A stretch of DNA of 64,000 nucleotides from Peribacillus muralis (GCF_001645685.2 NZ_CP017080.1:2346001-2410000), one strand, 5' to 3'; shown: positions 34,759 to 44,306, numbered from the stretch's first letter. The notes: a model not told the origin generated them from the letters alone. Made by a program: numbers and translations.

Positions 34759-34992
34759 CTACATATTTTTGATGGTAAAGTATAGCCCAGGGCCAAACTT
34801 CGATAACTGAAAAACCTGTTTAAGGTGCTTCACGGCTTCCTCGATATCGAGTGGGGTCTTGGCTTCGAAAACCGCTTGGACCCGATTGGCGGATAAAAGG
34901 ACAGTCTGGATCTGTTCGTCTTCGTATTGCGAGAAGAAGTCACAAAGATAGGCTATTTGCCCGCAATTCATTTGAATTCGATAAGTGTTCAT
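34759..34992 (-). CDS. small conserved-looking protein within the PTS operon
   Basis: A 77-residue soluble protein beginning MNTYRIQMNCGQIAYLCDFF, with VLLSANRVQAVFEAKTPLDI and VFQLSKFGPGLYFTIKNM. The beta-alpha-beta rhythm (TVLLSANRVQAVFEAKT / IEEAVKHLKQVF) suggests a small ferredoxin-like fold. It sits between the IIC and kinase genes with gaps of 12 and 22 bp, so it is co-translated with the PTS. GAAGGAG precedes the ATG. The family was not recognised and no function is claimed. Confidence 0.7.
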   Translation of the reverse strand: MNTYRIQMNCGQIAYLCDFFSQYEDEQIQTVLLSANRVQAVFEAKTPLDIEEAVKHLKQVFQLSKFGPGLYFTIKNM

Positions 34993-35004
34993 TCCTTCTC
35001 CTTT

Positions 35005-36351
35005 CTATGCCGGTAAGTCATTATTACTGGATTCTGATGATTGCTGGATGGATGCCGCCTTATTGGAAGCCAGCACGAATGGCAGGTAGACTAGCGTTGA
35101 TACGGCTAGGCAAATGAGACCAATGAACAGGGCCATCCAGTTCCCGCCTGTTCCGAAGAATGCAATGAGCGGACCAGGGGTCGTCCACGGCACAGCATAG
35201 GCAATAGGTGGTATCAGCTTCGTGCTGATGGCGATATAGCCAATCAAGATGTTTACAGCAGGCACCAGGATGAAGGGGAAGATCAAGATTGGATTAAGTA
35301 CGACGGGCAATCCAAAAATGATCGGTTCGTTGATGTTAAAGATGCCCGGGGCAATGGATAGCTTTCCGATATCACGGTAATCCTGTCTCCTCGATGCAAT
35401 GAAAATCGCAATGATCAACCCCAAGGTCATGCCAGATCCCCCGTAGTTGGCGAATGCATCATTGATGGCCCACGTGACAGGGTATGGCGCACCCCAAGCC
35501 GATCCATGTGCGGCCACATAGTTCAGGTTCTCGAGCCCTGCCTCGGCAAACATTCCTTCTCTGATCGCCGCGATCGTATTGGGACCATGAATTCCGAAAA
35601 CCCAGAGGAGATTGGACACGATGGCCAAGAGCACCAATGAGAAAATATTCGTCCCCAAGTTTTTCAATGGAGTTTGAATCGCTGCATAAATCAATTCATG
35701 TATCCCATTTGGATAGATAGCTAGTATGATTGCATTACCGACTGAGAACAGAACCGTAATGATGACGATGGGAAAAAGAACCTTGAACGTTCTAGCGATG
35801 GCCGGCGGTACGGAAGCGGGCATCGTGATTTGCAGGCGCTTCGATCTGGACAATCGACTGAATATCTCACCGACAAGCAAGCCGATGATCATCGCTACGA
35901 AGAGTCCTTGGGCGCCAACCCATTGGGTGGAAAGAAAATTGGCCCCGTCCACGACGGTATAAGCAGGATAGACGATGAAAAACGTTGAAAGGGCGGTCAA
36001 ACCGCATAGAAGATCATCTGCCTTCATGGCTATCGCTATATTCCTGGCAATCAGAAAAACGATGAAAATGGATAAAATGCTAGTTGAACCATTCAATACT
36101 GGTGCAAATACTTGCTGGTAATCTGCTAAATTAGGAAATAATTTATTCAAGAACAGCAGTTTAGCAATGAACCCATCCGGAGCCAGCACAGCAAAATTCA
36201 AGAGAACAATCAATGAACCTGCCAGTGTGATGGGAAAAGCCAATATAAATGCATCTCGAATCGCGACAATATGCCTTTGCGAGTTCAATTTAGCCGCAAC
36301 CGGAACAAGGGCTTTTTCCATTACACGCTCAAAACTAGCCATGAATCCCAT
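35005..36351 (-). CDS. PTS cellobiose-family EIIC permease
   Basis: A 448-residue integral membrane protein with about 10 hydrophobic segments. Family marks: RDAFILAFPITLAGSLIVLL near the N-terminus, LLWVFGIHGPNTIAAIREGM, and FNINEPIIFGLPVVLNPILI, the conserved substrate-site segment with NEP. The ATG at 36351 follows CAGGAGG; upstream sequence in this frame is not membrane-like. It transports and, with EIIB, phosphorylates cellobiose or beta-glucosides. Confidence 0.93.
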   Translation of the reverse strand: MGFMASFERVMEKALVPVAAKLNSQRHIVAIRDAFILAFPITLAGSLIVLLNFAVLAPDGFIAKLLFLNKLFPNLADYQQVFAPVLNGSTSILSIFIVFLIARNIAIAMKADDLLCGLTALSTFFIVYPAYTVVDGANFLSTQWVGAQGLFVAMIIGLLVGEIFSRLSRSKRLQITMPASVPPAIARTFKVLFPIVIITVLFSVGNAIILAIYPNGIHELIYAAIQTPLKNLGTNIFSLVLLAIVSNLLWVFGIHGPNTIAAIREGMFAEAGLENLNYVAAHGSAWGAPYPVTWAINDAFANYGGSGMTLGLIIAIFIASRRQDYRDIGKLSIAPGIFNINEPIIFGLPVVLNPILIFPFILVPAVNILIGYIAISTKLIPPIAYAVPWTTPGPLIAFFGTGGNWMALFIGLICLAVSTLVYLPFVLASNKAASIQQSSESSNNDLPA

Positions 36352-36386
36352 AATATACCCTCCTGAAATCGTTTTTGTTAGTGCTT

Positions 36387-36689
36387 TTACCCAATGAGCT
36401 TTAAAGCCCGGTCCAGGATTGCGCTTCCGTTCATCGTTCCATATGCTCTCATTTCTATGACCTCTACAGGCACCCTCCCTGCTACAATGGAATCCACCTG
36501 CGCTTTTTGATAGCGGACCTGGGGACCCAATAAGACGACGTCCACTTCCTCCGCCGCTTTGGAACATTCAGAAATGGGCAAGGCTACAATATCGATGTCG
36601 ATGCCCTTTGCTTTCGCCGCATCATTCATTTTATTGACCAGCAAGCTTGTGGACATGCCTGCGGCGCATACCAATAGTATTCTTTTCAT
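36387..36689 (-). CDS. PTS cellobiose-family EIIB
   Basis: A 100-residue EIIB with the phosphorylated Cys8 in ILLVCAAGMSTSLLV and the LGPQVRYQ block. It lies 3 bp after the GH1 gene and 35 bp before EIIC. Confidence 0.93.
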   Translation of the reverse strand: MKRILLVCAAGMSTSLLVNKMNDAAKAKGIDIDIVALPISECSKAAEEVDVVLLGPQVRYQKAQVDSIVAGRVPVEVIEMRAYGTMNGSAILDRALKLIG

Positions 36690-36692
36690 CGT

Positions 36693-38162
36693 TCACTCCT
36701 CCTTCGATTTAATAGATTGAATATTCTGTAAATTATTTCCGTTTGTCTCCATCAATTCCTTATACCAATAGAAACTCTTCTTCTTTATCCGTCGAAGATC
36801 GTTTTCACTATGCTCATCCCTGTTCACATAAACAAAGCCATAGCGTTTTTTGTACCCATTCAGCCAGCTTAAAATATCCGTGAATGACCACGTACAATAC
36901 CCGATAAGATCGACTCCGTCACTGATGGCATCCTGACAGGCCAGGATGTGACTTTTTAAATAGTGAATGCGATAATCATCATTCACGATGTCGCCATCGA
37001 GAAGCGTGTCATATTCACCTAACCCATTTTCCGTGATGAGGATCGGAAGCCCATATCTGCTGGTCAGCCTGCGAAGACCGATGCGAAGGCCGGTCGGATC
37101 GATTTCCCAATCCCAATTCGTCGTATCCAAGTGTGGATTTCGCTTCGATTTAAAAAGACCGGGAATCCCGCTTTCCTCTGAAGTTCCTTTCTTCCCCGTC
37201 GTGTTCATGGCCCCCTGTTCAATGCCATCAAGCGGGTTCATTTCAACGGTTCCCGTCCGATAGTAATTGACCCCGATGAAGTCTGGCCTTCCAAACGCAA
37301 GGAGTTCCATATCTCCCTCCAGGATTGTCGGTGCGATATCCTCCCGCTCTAAAAATTTCATGCTAATCTTCGGATAGGTCCCCCAGCAATAAACGTCCAG
37401 CCACCAATGGTTATTAAGATCCTCGGCATTTTCGGAGGCAAGGATATTATCCGGCTCGCAAGTGTAAGGGTATGTCGGTCCATAGGCAAAACTCGGGCCG
37501 ATCTTGCCATCAGGTACGAACCTTCTGAATGATTGTATCGCTTTCGCATTTGCCAGGTTAGCAATATGATTGGCTTCATACATCCTTTTGGGATCTTTCA
37601 CTCCTGGTGGATGCAGCCCTGTCCGGTAGCCTAATCCGATGAATACATTCTGCTCGTTCAAGGTGACCCAATACTTGACCCGTTCCCCAAAGCGTTTGAA
37701 CAACGTGATGCAATATTCGTTGAAGTCATGGATGATCTCCCTTGACTCCCAGGCACCGTATTCCTCCATTAATGCTTGAGGAACATCCCAATGATAGACG
37801 GTCAAAATCGGTTCAATGCCGTGTTTTAATAGTTCATTAATCAGGTCATCGTAATAGTTTAACCCCGCTTCATTGACTTTCCCTTTACCTTCCGGGTAAA
37901 TCCGGCTCCAGGCTACGGAAAAGCGATATGTTTTCAAGCCCATTTCTGCCATTAAAGCAATGTCTTCCCGATATCGGTGATAGTGATCGACCGCCACATC
38001 CCCGTTCGTACCTTCATAAGTCGTTCCAGCCATTTTCGTGTAAACATCCCAGACGGAAGGACCTTTTCCATCCGCTTTCCATCCTCCTTCCACTTGATAG
38101 GCCGCCGATGCAGAGCCCCAAAGAAAGTCATCCGGAAAAGGTCGTTTCTTTTTATGAATCAT
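36693..38162 (-). CDS. 6-phospho-beta-glucosidase, GH1
   Basis: A 489-residue GH1 enzyme. N-terminal signature FPDDFLWGSASAAYQVEGGW; acid/base Glu170 in YWVTLNEQNVF; nucleophile Glu378 in PILITENGLGEYD; aglycone/phosphate region near WSFTDILSWLNGYKKRYGFV, where the Lys/Tyr-rich stretch is typical of phospho-glucosidases. GAAAGAGGTGAAGAC precedes the ATG. It is the first enzyme gene after the regulator and is preceded by a perfect cre site. Confidence 0.93.
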   Translation of the reverse strand: MIHKKKRPFPDDFLWGSASAAYQVEGGWKADGKGPSVWDVYTKMAGTTYEGTNGDVAVDHYHRYREDIALMAEMGLKTYRFSVAWSRIYPEGKGKVNEAGLNYYDDLINELLKHGIEPILTVYHWDVPQALMEEYGAWESREIIHDFNEYCITLFKRFGERVKYWVTLNEQNVFIGLGYRTGLHPPGVKDPKRMYEANHIANLANAKAIQSFRRFVPDGKIGPSFAYGPTYPYTCEPDNILASENAEDLNNHWWLDVYCWGTYPKISMKFLEREDIAPTILEGDMELLAFGRPDFIGVNYYRTGTVEMNPLDGIEQGAMNTTGKKGTSEESGIPGLFKSKRNPHLDTTNWDWEIDPTGLRIGLRRLTSRYGLPILITENGLGEYDTLLDGDIVNDDYRIHYLKSHILACQDAISDGVDLIGYCTWSFTDILSWLNGYKKRYGFVYVNRDEHSENDLRRIKKKSFYWYKELMETNGNNLQNIQSIKSKEE

Positions 38163-38187
38163 GTCTTCACCTCTTTCTACAAAGAAT

Positions 38188-38202
38188 TGTATCCGCTTTC
38201 AA
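38188..38202 (-). promoter_or_regulatory. cre site (CcpA) ahead of the PTS operon
   Basis: TTGAAAGCGGATACA on the minus strand fits every position of WTGNAANCGNWNNCW. It lies 25 nt upstream of the GH1 start and downstream of any likely promoter, as for a roadblock-type repression site. Confidence 0.75.
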
Positions 38203-38262
38203 CAAGATGGTAAATACCATTCCTCCTTTCTGTTTTTTGTGACGTATATTGTCATGTTTTAC

Positions 38263-38284
38263 AAAAAAGAAACAGGATGTTTCC
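38263..38284 (-). terminator. terminator between the RpiR gene and the PTS operon
   Basis: GAAACA-TCC-TGTTTC followed by TTTTTT on the minus strand, directly after the regulator's stop codon. It makes the regulator and the PTS genes at least partly separate units. Confidence 0.75.
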
Positions 38285-38286
38285 AA

Positions 38287-39003
38287 TCATTTATAAAGTT
38301 CTTTTGCAATTGCCTCCAATAGATACACTACCGGTATTTGCGTCGTTATATTCGATTTGCCGCTATATTCCTCCGTAACGAAATAAGCTATATTCAAATC
38401 GGAAATCCTTGCAATCGTGCTGACCTTGTTATTCGTTATGCTGACAATGGTGCTTCCCACTTCTTTTAAACATTTGATAAGATCAATGATTTCCGCTGTT
38501 TCTCCAGATACGCTCAAGGCAATCGTCACACTATTGCTGGAATCCTTCGATTGGATCGGGAAGAAAGGATCCTTAATATACAAGGATGATTTCCCAAGGC
38601 TCGAAACGTAGCGTGACCCATATTCGGCCATGATGCCAGAGCTGCCGATGCCCAAAAAAATGACGCTTTCTGCCTGGGCTATCAATCTTGCCGTTTCTTG
38701 GATATATGATTCGAAGCTTCCCTTTAACGTCCTTTCCACAAACTCGGATAAAGAATGCTGGGTACTCTTAAGCTTGATGTGCTGCTTTTCACTCATATAC
38801 ATTTTAAGCTTCACTTTGAATTCCGAATAACCGGCGCAATCGACCTTCCTGCAAAAACGCAGAACAGTGGAAGTGGAAACATGGTTTTCATCCGCAAGCT
38901 CCCTAATCCTCATATAAGCCACCTTCTCGGCATTTTTCGTTATATAACCGTATAAGGAGCATTCCAATTCATTAAAAGATGCAATGGCTTCTCTAGTAAA
39001 CAT
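38287..39003 (-). CDS. RpiR-family transcriptional regulator
   Basis: A 238-residue protein with an N-terminal HTH_6 domain (IRELADENHVSTSTVLRFCR, residues about 30-60) and a C-terminal SIS phosphosugar-binding domain (SVIFLGIGSSGIMAEYGSRY; VTIALSVSGETAEIIDLIKC). It likely senses a phosphorylated beta-glucoside or glucose-6-phosphate and controls the adjacent PTS operon. Confidence 0.9.
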   Translation of the reverse strand: MFTREAIASFNELECSLYGYITKNAEKVAYMRIRELADENHVSTSTVLRFCRKVDCAGYSEFKVKLKMYMSEKQHIKLKSTQHSLSEFVERTLKGSFESYIQETARLIAQAESVIFLGIGSSGIMAEYGSRYVSSLGKSSLYIKDPFFPIQSKDSSNSVTIALSVSGETAEIIDLIKCLKEVGSTIVSITNNKVSTIARISDLNIAYFVTEEYSGKSNITTQIPVVYLLEAIAKELYK

Positions 39004-39414
39004 ATAATATCCCCTTTTCCTTGTCAGTTAATGACTATTGTCTCAAATCAATTCCATACTCGTATGTATATTTCGATTTCTATGCCATTTTTCCTTTTAT
39101 TACTTTGAATTCAACGTTTATTTGAGAGTTAGCTTCACTGAATGGTGAAATGAAAAAACCAATGCATTGGATGTAAAACGGCAGAAAAATATATGCCTGT
39201 CCCTTTCATGAAAAGAGACAGGCATATTTCTTAGAGAAGTTTGTTCATTCAAGCCGACTTTTATAGTACTTTCGAAGATTTATTCAATGTCAGTTTTAGT
39301 ACATTGCTTTGCGGTGACTAAAGTGCTTGATATGTTTGGTTATTGCCAGCCGCCGCCAGTGCAGTAACTTCAATGAAAAGTACGTCAACATAGATACCAG
39401 GTTGCGGAGATATT
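39004..39414. other. intergenic with one strong hairpin
   Basis: No gene. A long hairpin at 39189-39229 (ATATGCCTGTC/GACAGGCATAT) is followed by T-rich sequence on both strands. It probably ends transcripts from the minus-strand gene above. Confidence 0.6.
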
Positions 39415-40125
39415 TTAACATCTTACATATTTGCGTTTGAAACCGAGCCGCCCTCTTTGAATTTCTTTTTCAATACTCTCGGCAGCATTTAAGTAACTGT
39501 TTTTCTTCTTGTCCCGTTTAACTTCTACTGTCCCAACTTTCTTTGCGGTGTCGACTGCCTTTTCGTGTAGCGGCAAATACGAAATCCCCACATTGCATAG
39601 AAAATTATTCATAGAGGATTTCGTTCGTTCAGGCGAATCATGAATAAGATCTTTCACGAGATCAACCTGATTGGAAATCTTTATATCGGAAAATTCATCG
39701 TCTTGGCGATTGCCTAAAAGCCAGCAATAGCAACTCCAGCCCGCTGACATTCTCAGGTCATCGCCGCTTGAAATCCATTTGTCTGCAACATCTTGTGCAA
39801 GATCTGATTCTGATAAAGTTACGGCCACCACATAATCGGAAAGCATATAAAAATACGCTCCATCCATCCAACGATTAAAATCCGACTCATTCATGGCTTT
39901 TGGGTCTGCAATAATGCCTGCAAAGTACATCGCATCGTAGTTACCTGTGGCATAAAGCTCTTCAGCTAAACGTTGATTTATTTTTATATTCTTTGCAAGT
40001 GGCTTCATGGCACCGGTTGCCACACCAAAAAGCGGCTCGTGAGCACCATTGGATATGTACATTTTTTTCGTTCGTTCCTTACCGAGTGCTTCTAGCTCCT
40101 GCATAACCGTATTGAAATCCATCAT
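39415..40125 (-). CDS. AlkD-like DNA alkylation repair family protein (HEAT-like repeats)
   Basis: A 236-residue all-helical protein of the PF08713 family: EALGKERTKKMYISNGAHEP, FGVATGAMKPLAKNIK, LAEELYATGNYDAMYFAGII, and the following HEAT-like helix pairs (MSAGWSCYCWLLGNR). The family includes AlkC/AlkD glycosylases that excise alkylated purines, but many Bacillus members of this subgroup have no tested activity. Two consecutive ATGs (40125, 40122) are possible starts behind GAAAGGG. Confidence 0.8.
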   Translation of the reverse strand: MMDFNTVMQELEALGKERTKKMYISNGAHEPLFGVATGAMKPLAKNIKINQRLAEELYATGNYDAMYFAGIIADPKAMNESDFNRWMDGAYFYMLSDYVVAVTLSESDLAQDVADKWISSGDDLRMSAGWSCYCWLLGNRQDDEFSDIKISNQVDLVKDLIHDSPERTKSSMNNFLCNVGISYLPLHEKAVDTAKKVGTVEVKRDKKKNSYLNAAESIEKEIQRGRLGFKRKYVRC

Positions 40126-40390
40126 TTTGCACGCCCTTTCTTTAATAGTTCCTGGATAATTGTATACAACTAGCTTTTATTCTCTATCAAGTCTTCAACA
40201 CCTCTCCATTTTACCATTAGTCTAATAGGAGCACCCTACATCTTCCGTACACAAACAAAGCAGGCAATGAAATTGGTCAAATTACAAAATATTCAATTTA
40301 GCAAATTGGTGCCATCATATCTGAATGAAGCAGCTTAAATCCCTCATATTTCAAAATGGCATACAAACTGGAGACACTCTGTTCGTATGA

Positions 40391-42511
40391 TCAACGGTTG
40401 CTTCGTTGTAATCCTGAAGAAGAAACAACTTTGTAACCTGTAGTATTTTCATCGATGGAGACAATGGTTTGTGCACCTTCCCTTTTTACTGTAATAGAGA
40501 GAATACCTTTACCAATGCGGATTCCTTGCACGTTCAGTTCATTCATATTATCCAGTAGGCAAGGATTTAAGTGGATTTCTTCAGATGGGCTGTCAGGAAA
40601 TAGTTGAAGTAACGACTGGATGAATGTTAATGGTGTTGCAGCAGCCCAAGCCTGGGGTGAACAGGCAACTGGATATTTCACGGGTTTACCAAGCTCAGAT
40701 GAATACCCGCAAAATAATTCAGGCAGTCGATCATATTCAAAATGTTCCGCCGCTTGCATTAATCCTTGCATCACTTTATTTGCTTCTTGTTGTTTCCCCG
40801 TTTTACTTAATCCGAGGATTATGAGACTGTTATCATGAGGCCAAATGCTTCCATCATGATAACTAATAGGATTATAAGCAGCCTCATCTTCCCCCATGGT
40901 GCGTATGCCATAGCCAGAAAACATTTTATCTGATAACAGCATGGTCGCTACCTTATCTGCTTTATCCTCATCCAGCATCTCCGATAATAAAACATGACCT
41001 GGGTTTGTTGTGATGGTACCTACCTTTTCTTTGTTTTGATCTAAGGCTATTGCGTAAAAAGAAAGATCATCCATCCAGAACTGCTCATTAAATTTTTCCT
41101 TCAGTAGAGCTGCTTCCTCTATTAACAATTTAGCTTCCGAGTGTTTATGGACCGCTTGATACAATGAAGCCATGCCCATTTTCGCTTGATATACATAACC
41201 CTGGACTTCTGCAAGGGCGATAGGACTTTTTGCAAATTCTCCGTTTCTATGAACAACAGCGTCAGCGGAATCTTTCCAACCTTGATTGGCAATTCCCTTA
41301 CTCGATTCTTGATGATATTCGACAAATGAATCTCCATCTCTATCACCGTATTCATTAATCCATGTAAATGCTGCATCAAGGTTAGGCTGCAGGTCATTAA
41401 GTAACGTAAAATCGCCTGTCCATTTTACATATTCCGTTAGTAATATGATAAATAAAGGGGTTGCATCAACTGTACCGTAATAGGGAGTAAACGGAATTTG
41501 ATTTGTATTGGCCAACTCACCATAACGGATTTCATGCATGATTTTCCCTGGCTGCTCATCACGCCATGGATGGTTTTCTTTTCCTTGATAGACAGCCAAA
41601 GTCCTTAATGTCCCTTTGGCTACTTCTGGATTGAATGGAAGCATCTGCAAGGCTGTGATTAAACTATCGCGTCCGAACAGAACTCCATACCAAGGTAAGC
41701 CAGCTACAGGAAAGGGACCATATCCCACATCGGAAAGTAAAACACGGATATCACTTAACCCTCTGGTAATTAACCGTTGGAGCGTTTCGTGGTCAGTTTT
41801 TACTTTTGTCGTACTGCTATTCCATTGTTTGTAGGATGCTCTTAATTCGTGAAATGCCTCCGTCATGGGGAGTATTTCGCTTTCATTCTCTCCTGCGATT
41901 TGAGGTCGTATCGTTAGCGCGACCTCCTCTTCTTGTGCATGCTCTAATGTGAAATCGAATGTAATTTCACCTGTCTCCGTTACCTTAGCGGGTTCTCTGT
42001 CCCAAGAGATATAAGTTTCTCGGGAAAGATTATCAGAACCTTGATAGGTAAAAATCAAAGACTGATCATTAACCATTTGTCCAGTTCGTTTTCCGACTTT
42101 TCCCGTTTGGAAACCACGAACAATGAACATGTCCGTAAAATCAGCATCCACCTCAACCGTGATTGAGAATGAAATACGCTTCGGGGAGTAATTTTTTAAC
42201 GTAAGTGCCTCATATAAAACTCCATCGTTAATGAAACGCTTTCTCAGGATTTCTATCGATTCTCTCCATAAAATGACTTCTTCATCATTTTCCATATGAG
42301 GATTTGTAAGTAAGATCGTTGCCATATAATTTTCATCGGCTTTGGAAGACAATAGAATTGGATCTTCCCCATTAATTTTAATATTGAGTTTATTTAAAAA
42401 TCTCGTGTCCTTTGCATAAAGACCTAGCCCATACTGGTGTTTTTCCGTGATATTTCCACTTTCATCTGTTAACAAAAACAAATCATTTTCCTTGATTACA
42501 CGGTATTCCAC
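40391..42511 (-). CDS. glycogen-debranching-type amylo-alpha-1,6-glucosidase family protein
   Basis: A 706-residue protein. Residues 1-230 are the N-terminal beta-sandwich (LFLLTDESGNITEKHQYGLG; DTRFLNKLNIKING). The rest is an (alpha/alpha)6 glucosidase domain (AGLPWYGVLFGRDSLITALQ; ANQGWKDSADAVVHRNGEFA; SYHDGSIWPHDNSLIILGL), with candidate catalytic acids in GRDS and WKDS. The start is a GTG behind GGGGGAG, 17 nt from a LacI-type operator and its own promoter. It shares regulation with a GH32 enzyme and an MFS permease, so the natural substrate may be a sucrose-related oligosaccharide rather than glycogen. No signal peptide. Confidence 0.85.
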   Translation of the reverse strand: MEYRVIKENDLFLLTDESGNITEKHQYGLGLYAKDTRFLNKLNIKINGEDPILLSSKADENYMATILLTNPHMENDEEVILWRESIEILRKRFINDGVLYEALTLKNYSPKRISFSITVEVDADFTDMFIVRGFQTGKVGKRTGQMVNDQSLIFTYQGSDNLSRETYISWDREPAKVTETGEITFDFTLEHAQEEEVALTIRPQIAGENESEILPMTEAFHELRASYKQWNSSTTKVKTDHETLQRLITRGLSDIRVLLSDVGYGPFPVAGLPWYGVLFGRDSLITALQMLPFNPEVAKGTLRTLAVYQGKENHPWRDEQPGKIMHEIRYGELANTNQIPFTPYYGTVDATPLFIILLTEYVKWTGDFTLLNDLQPNLDAAFTWINEYGDRDGDSFVEYHQESSKGIANQGWKDSADAVVHRNGEFAKSPIALAEVQGYVYQAKMGMASLYQAVHKHSEAKLLIEEAALLKEKFNEQFWMDDLSFYAIALDQNKEKVGTITTNPGHVLLSEMLDEDKADKVATMLLSDKMFSGYGIRTMGEDEAAYNPISYHDGSIWPHDNSLIILGLSKTGKQQEANKVMQGLMQAAEHFEYDRLPELFCGYSSELGKPVKYPVACSPQAWAAATPLTFIQSLLQLFPDSPSEEIHLNPCLLDNMNELNVQGIRIGKGILSITVKREGAQTIVSIDENTTGYKVVSSSGLQRSNR

Positions 42512-42527
42512 TTAATCTCCCCCTATT

Positions 42528-42543
42528 TCCGAAACGTTTCGGA
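42528..42543. promoter_or_regulatory. LacI-type operator 1 of module 1
   Basis: TCCGAAACGTTTCGGA, a perfect 16-bp palindrome with the central ACGT typical of LacI/CcpA-family operators. It lies between the promoter (42558-42586) and the ribosome binding site of the debranching gene. Confidence 0.8.
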
Positions 42544-42557
42544 TTTACTTGTCTTAC

Positions 42558-42586
42558 ATTCTATCTTTTTAAATCTGATAATTCAA
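42558..42586 (-). promoter_or_regulatory. sigma-A promoter of the debranching gene
   Basis: On the minus strand TTGAAT, 17-bp spacer, TAGAAT. The operator lies just downstream, at about +8 to +23. Confidence 0.65.
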
Positions 42587-42631
42587 TGTTTTTTTAACAA
42601 ACCTTATTCACAGGCACGATAACATATCATG

Positions 42632-44155
42632 TTAAGAACTACTGTTGCCTTCAATACTTCCATTGGATACGGATTTATTTAAATCCCATTTTTGGAATTT
42701 TATCAACGTAATCTCTTTTTCAGAAAAAAAGCTTATACCTTTGGCTGTCTGGTCTGGATAAATCCTGGCACTCATTACTTTTTCACCATTATTGATAAAA
42801 ACCTCTATAGAAGATTTATCAATGAAAATACGTAAACATAGTTTATTATCATGCAGTTTAACTGGAACTACTCTACTTCCTTTCGGACCGCTTCCAGAAC
42901 GGTCCCTGTTAAGCTCAAGCAAGCTTTCCGCTCGATTGTACATAAGCAAAGTCTCTTGATTTAATGCTTCGCTTTTTCTAACTTTCACTCCAAAAGTTAA
43001 AGAAGCTTGTGCGTCAATGATCACCTCAAGTTCATAACTATCACCTGAAATTTGATTGAAAGTATGTTCGCCCTCAACCGTGATATTTTTATATTGAACA
43101 GCATTTTCACGAAGCTTTTCAATTTCCAATATAGGATTACTTATGATTTCATTGTCTTGAATCGTTAACTCACGAGGAATGGTCATGGCCCCTGCCCAAT
43201 TGTTTTTTTGTTCAGGCATCTCGCTTTCCCACATCGCCATCCAAGCTACCATAATACGCCTTCCTTGAAAGTCTTGAATGGTTTGCGGAGCATAAAAATC
43301 AAAACCATAATCCAATAATCGAAAATCCCCATGACTGAACATTCCGGTTTCATAATCTAACTTGCCTTGAATATATCCCGCTTGATGGAGATTATGATAA
43401 CGATAATCCTTTGGCTTCATACCTTGTGGGGAAATCATTAATACGTCCTGCCCATCTAAATGAAAAAAATCCGGGCATTCCCACATATATCCTAATTGTC
43501 CATCACTCTTTGCCATGACGTTCATAAAATGCCAATCGATTAAATCTTTTGAGCGATATAACAGTGCTTGCCCTTGTTGGTCCTTTGTACGTGATCCGAC
43601 CACGCAATAATAATCATCACCATGCTTCCACATCTTTGGATCTCTAAAATGATGAGGATGGATATCTCCATTTGGTGCTGATGAAATGACGGGATTTTTA
43701 CTACTTTTATTAAAATGGACGCCATCTTCACTTACAGCAAGACACTGAGTTTGCCTTAAATCGGTGTCTTGATCATTACCTGTCCAAACATTCCCCGTAT
43801 ACAAGGCATAGAGAAATCCATCTTTTTCTATCGTACTGCCTGAAAAGCAACCATCCAGGTCGTAGTCTTCGCTTGGAGCCAACGCTATCGGCAGATGTTC
43901 CCAAAAGACTAGATCTTCACTTTTTACATGTCCCCAAAACATAGGTCCCCATTCAGCGCTATATGGGTGATGTTGATAAAATAAATGATATTCATTTTTA
44001 AATGTACTGAACCCATTAGGATCATTCATCCAAAAGGCCTCCGTGCTTATATGATAATTTGGTCTCCAATGATCCCCGCTAACTTTCTTCATGTTGTGGC
44101 GAATGGATAGGGCTGCCCTTTCAATCGCTTCTTGATGTCGACTATCTATCCACAT
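42632..44155 (-). CDS. GH32 beta-fructosidase (sucrose-6-phosphate hydrolase/sucrase type)
   Basis: A 507-residue intracellular GH32 enzyme (no signal peptide). Nucleophile Asp45 in FWMNDPNGFS, stabilising Asp172 in HHFRDPKMWK and acid/base Glu226 in MWECPDFF, then the C-terminal beta-sandwich (RIFIDKSSIEVFINNGEK). AAGGAGG precedes the ATG. It is 120 bp upstream of the debranching gene on the same strand. Because the linked transporter is an MFS permease and not a PTS, the substrate is probably free sucrose or a fructosyl oligosaccharide. Confidence 0.92.
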   Translation of the reverse strand: MWIDSRHQEAIERAALSIRHNMKKVSGDHWRPNYHISTEAFWMNDPNGFSTFKNEYHLFYQHHPYSAEWGPMFWGHVKSEDLVFWEHLPIALAPSEDYDLDGCFSGSTIEKDGFLYALYTGNVWTGNDQDTDLRQTQCLAVSEDGVHFNKSSKNPVISSAPNGDIHPHHFRDPKMWKHGDDYYCVVGSRTKDQQGQALLYRSKDLIDWHFMNVMAKSDGQLGYMWECPDFFHLDGQDVLMISPQGMKPKDYRYHNLHQAGYIQGKLDYETGMFSHGDFRLLDYGFDFYAPQTIQDFQGRRIMVAWMAMWESEMPEQKNNWAGAMTIPRELTIQDNEIISNPILEIEKLRENAVQYKNITVEGEHTFNQISGDSYELEVIIDAQASLTFGVKVRKSEALNQETLLMYNRAESLLELNRDRSGSGPKGSRVVPVKLHDNKLCLRIFIDKSSIEVFINNGEKVMSARIYPDQTAKGISFFSEKEITLIKFQKWDLNKSVSNGSIEGNSSS

Positions 44156-44306
44156 GATTTACCTCCTTTTCCCCTTTATTCTCATCGATTTTCCCGATAT
44201 CTTTTAATGAATCAGGTGTTCCATTGTTTCACTCATACATTAATCTAAATGTGTAATGAAATACAAGAGTAATTTATTTATTATCAATTTTCCAAATAAA
44301 AAAAGA

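Noticed and set aside
35005..36567. N-terminal 72-residue extension of the EIIC permease
   Set aside because: The extension overlaps the EIIB gene's 3' part, is not hydrophobic, and a strong ribosome binding site precedes the ATG at 36351.
39189..39229. Riboswitch or small structured RNA
   Set aside because: A single long hairpin with flanking T/A runs is best explained as a terminator; no conserved aptamer-like elements were seen.
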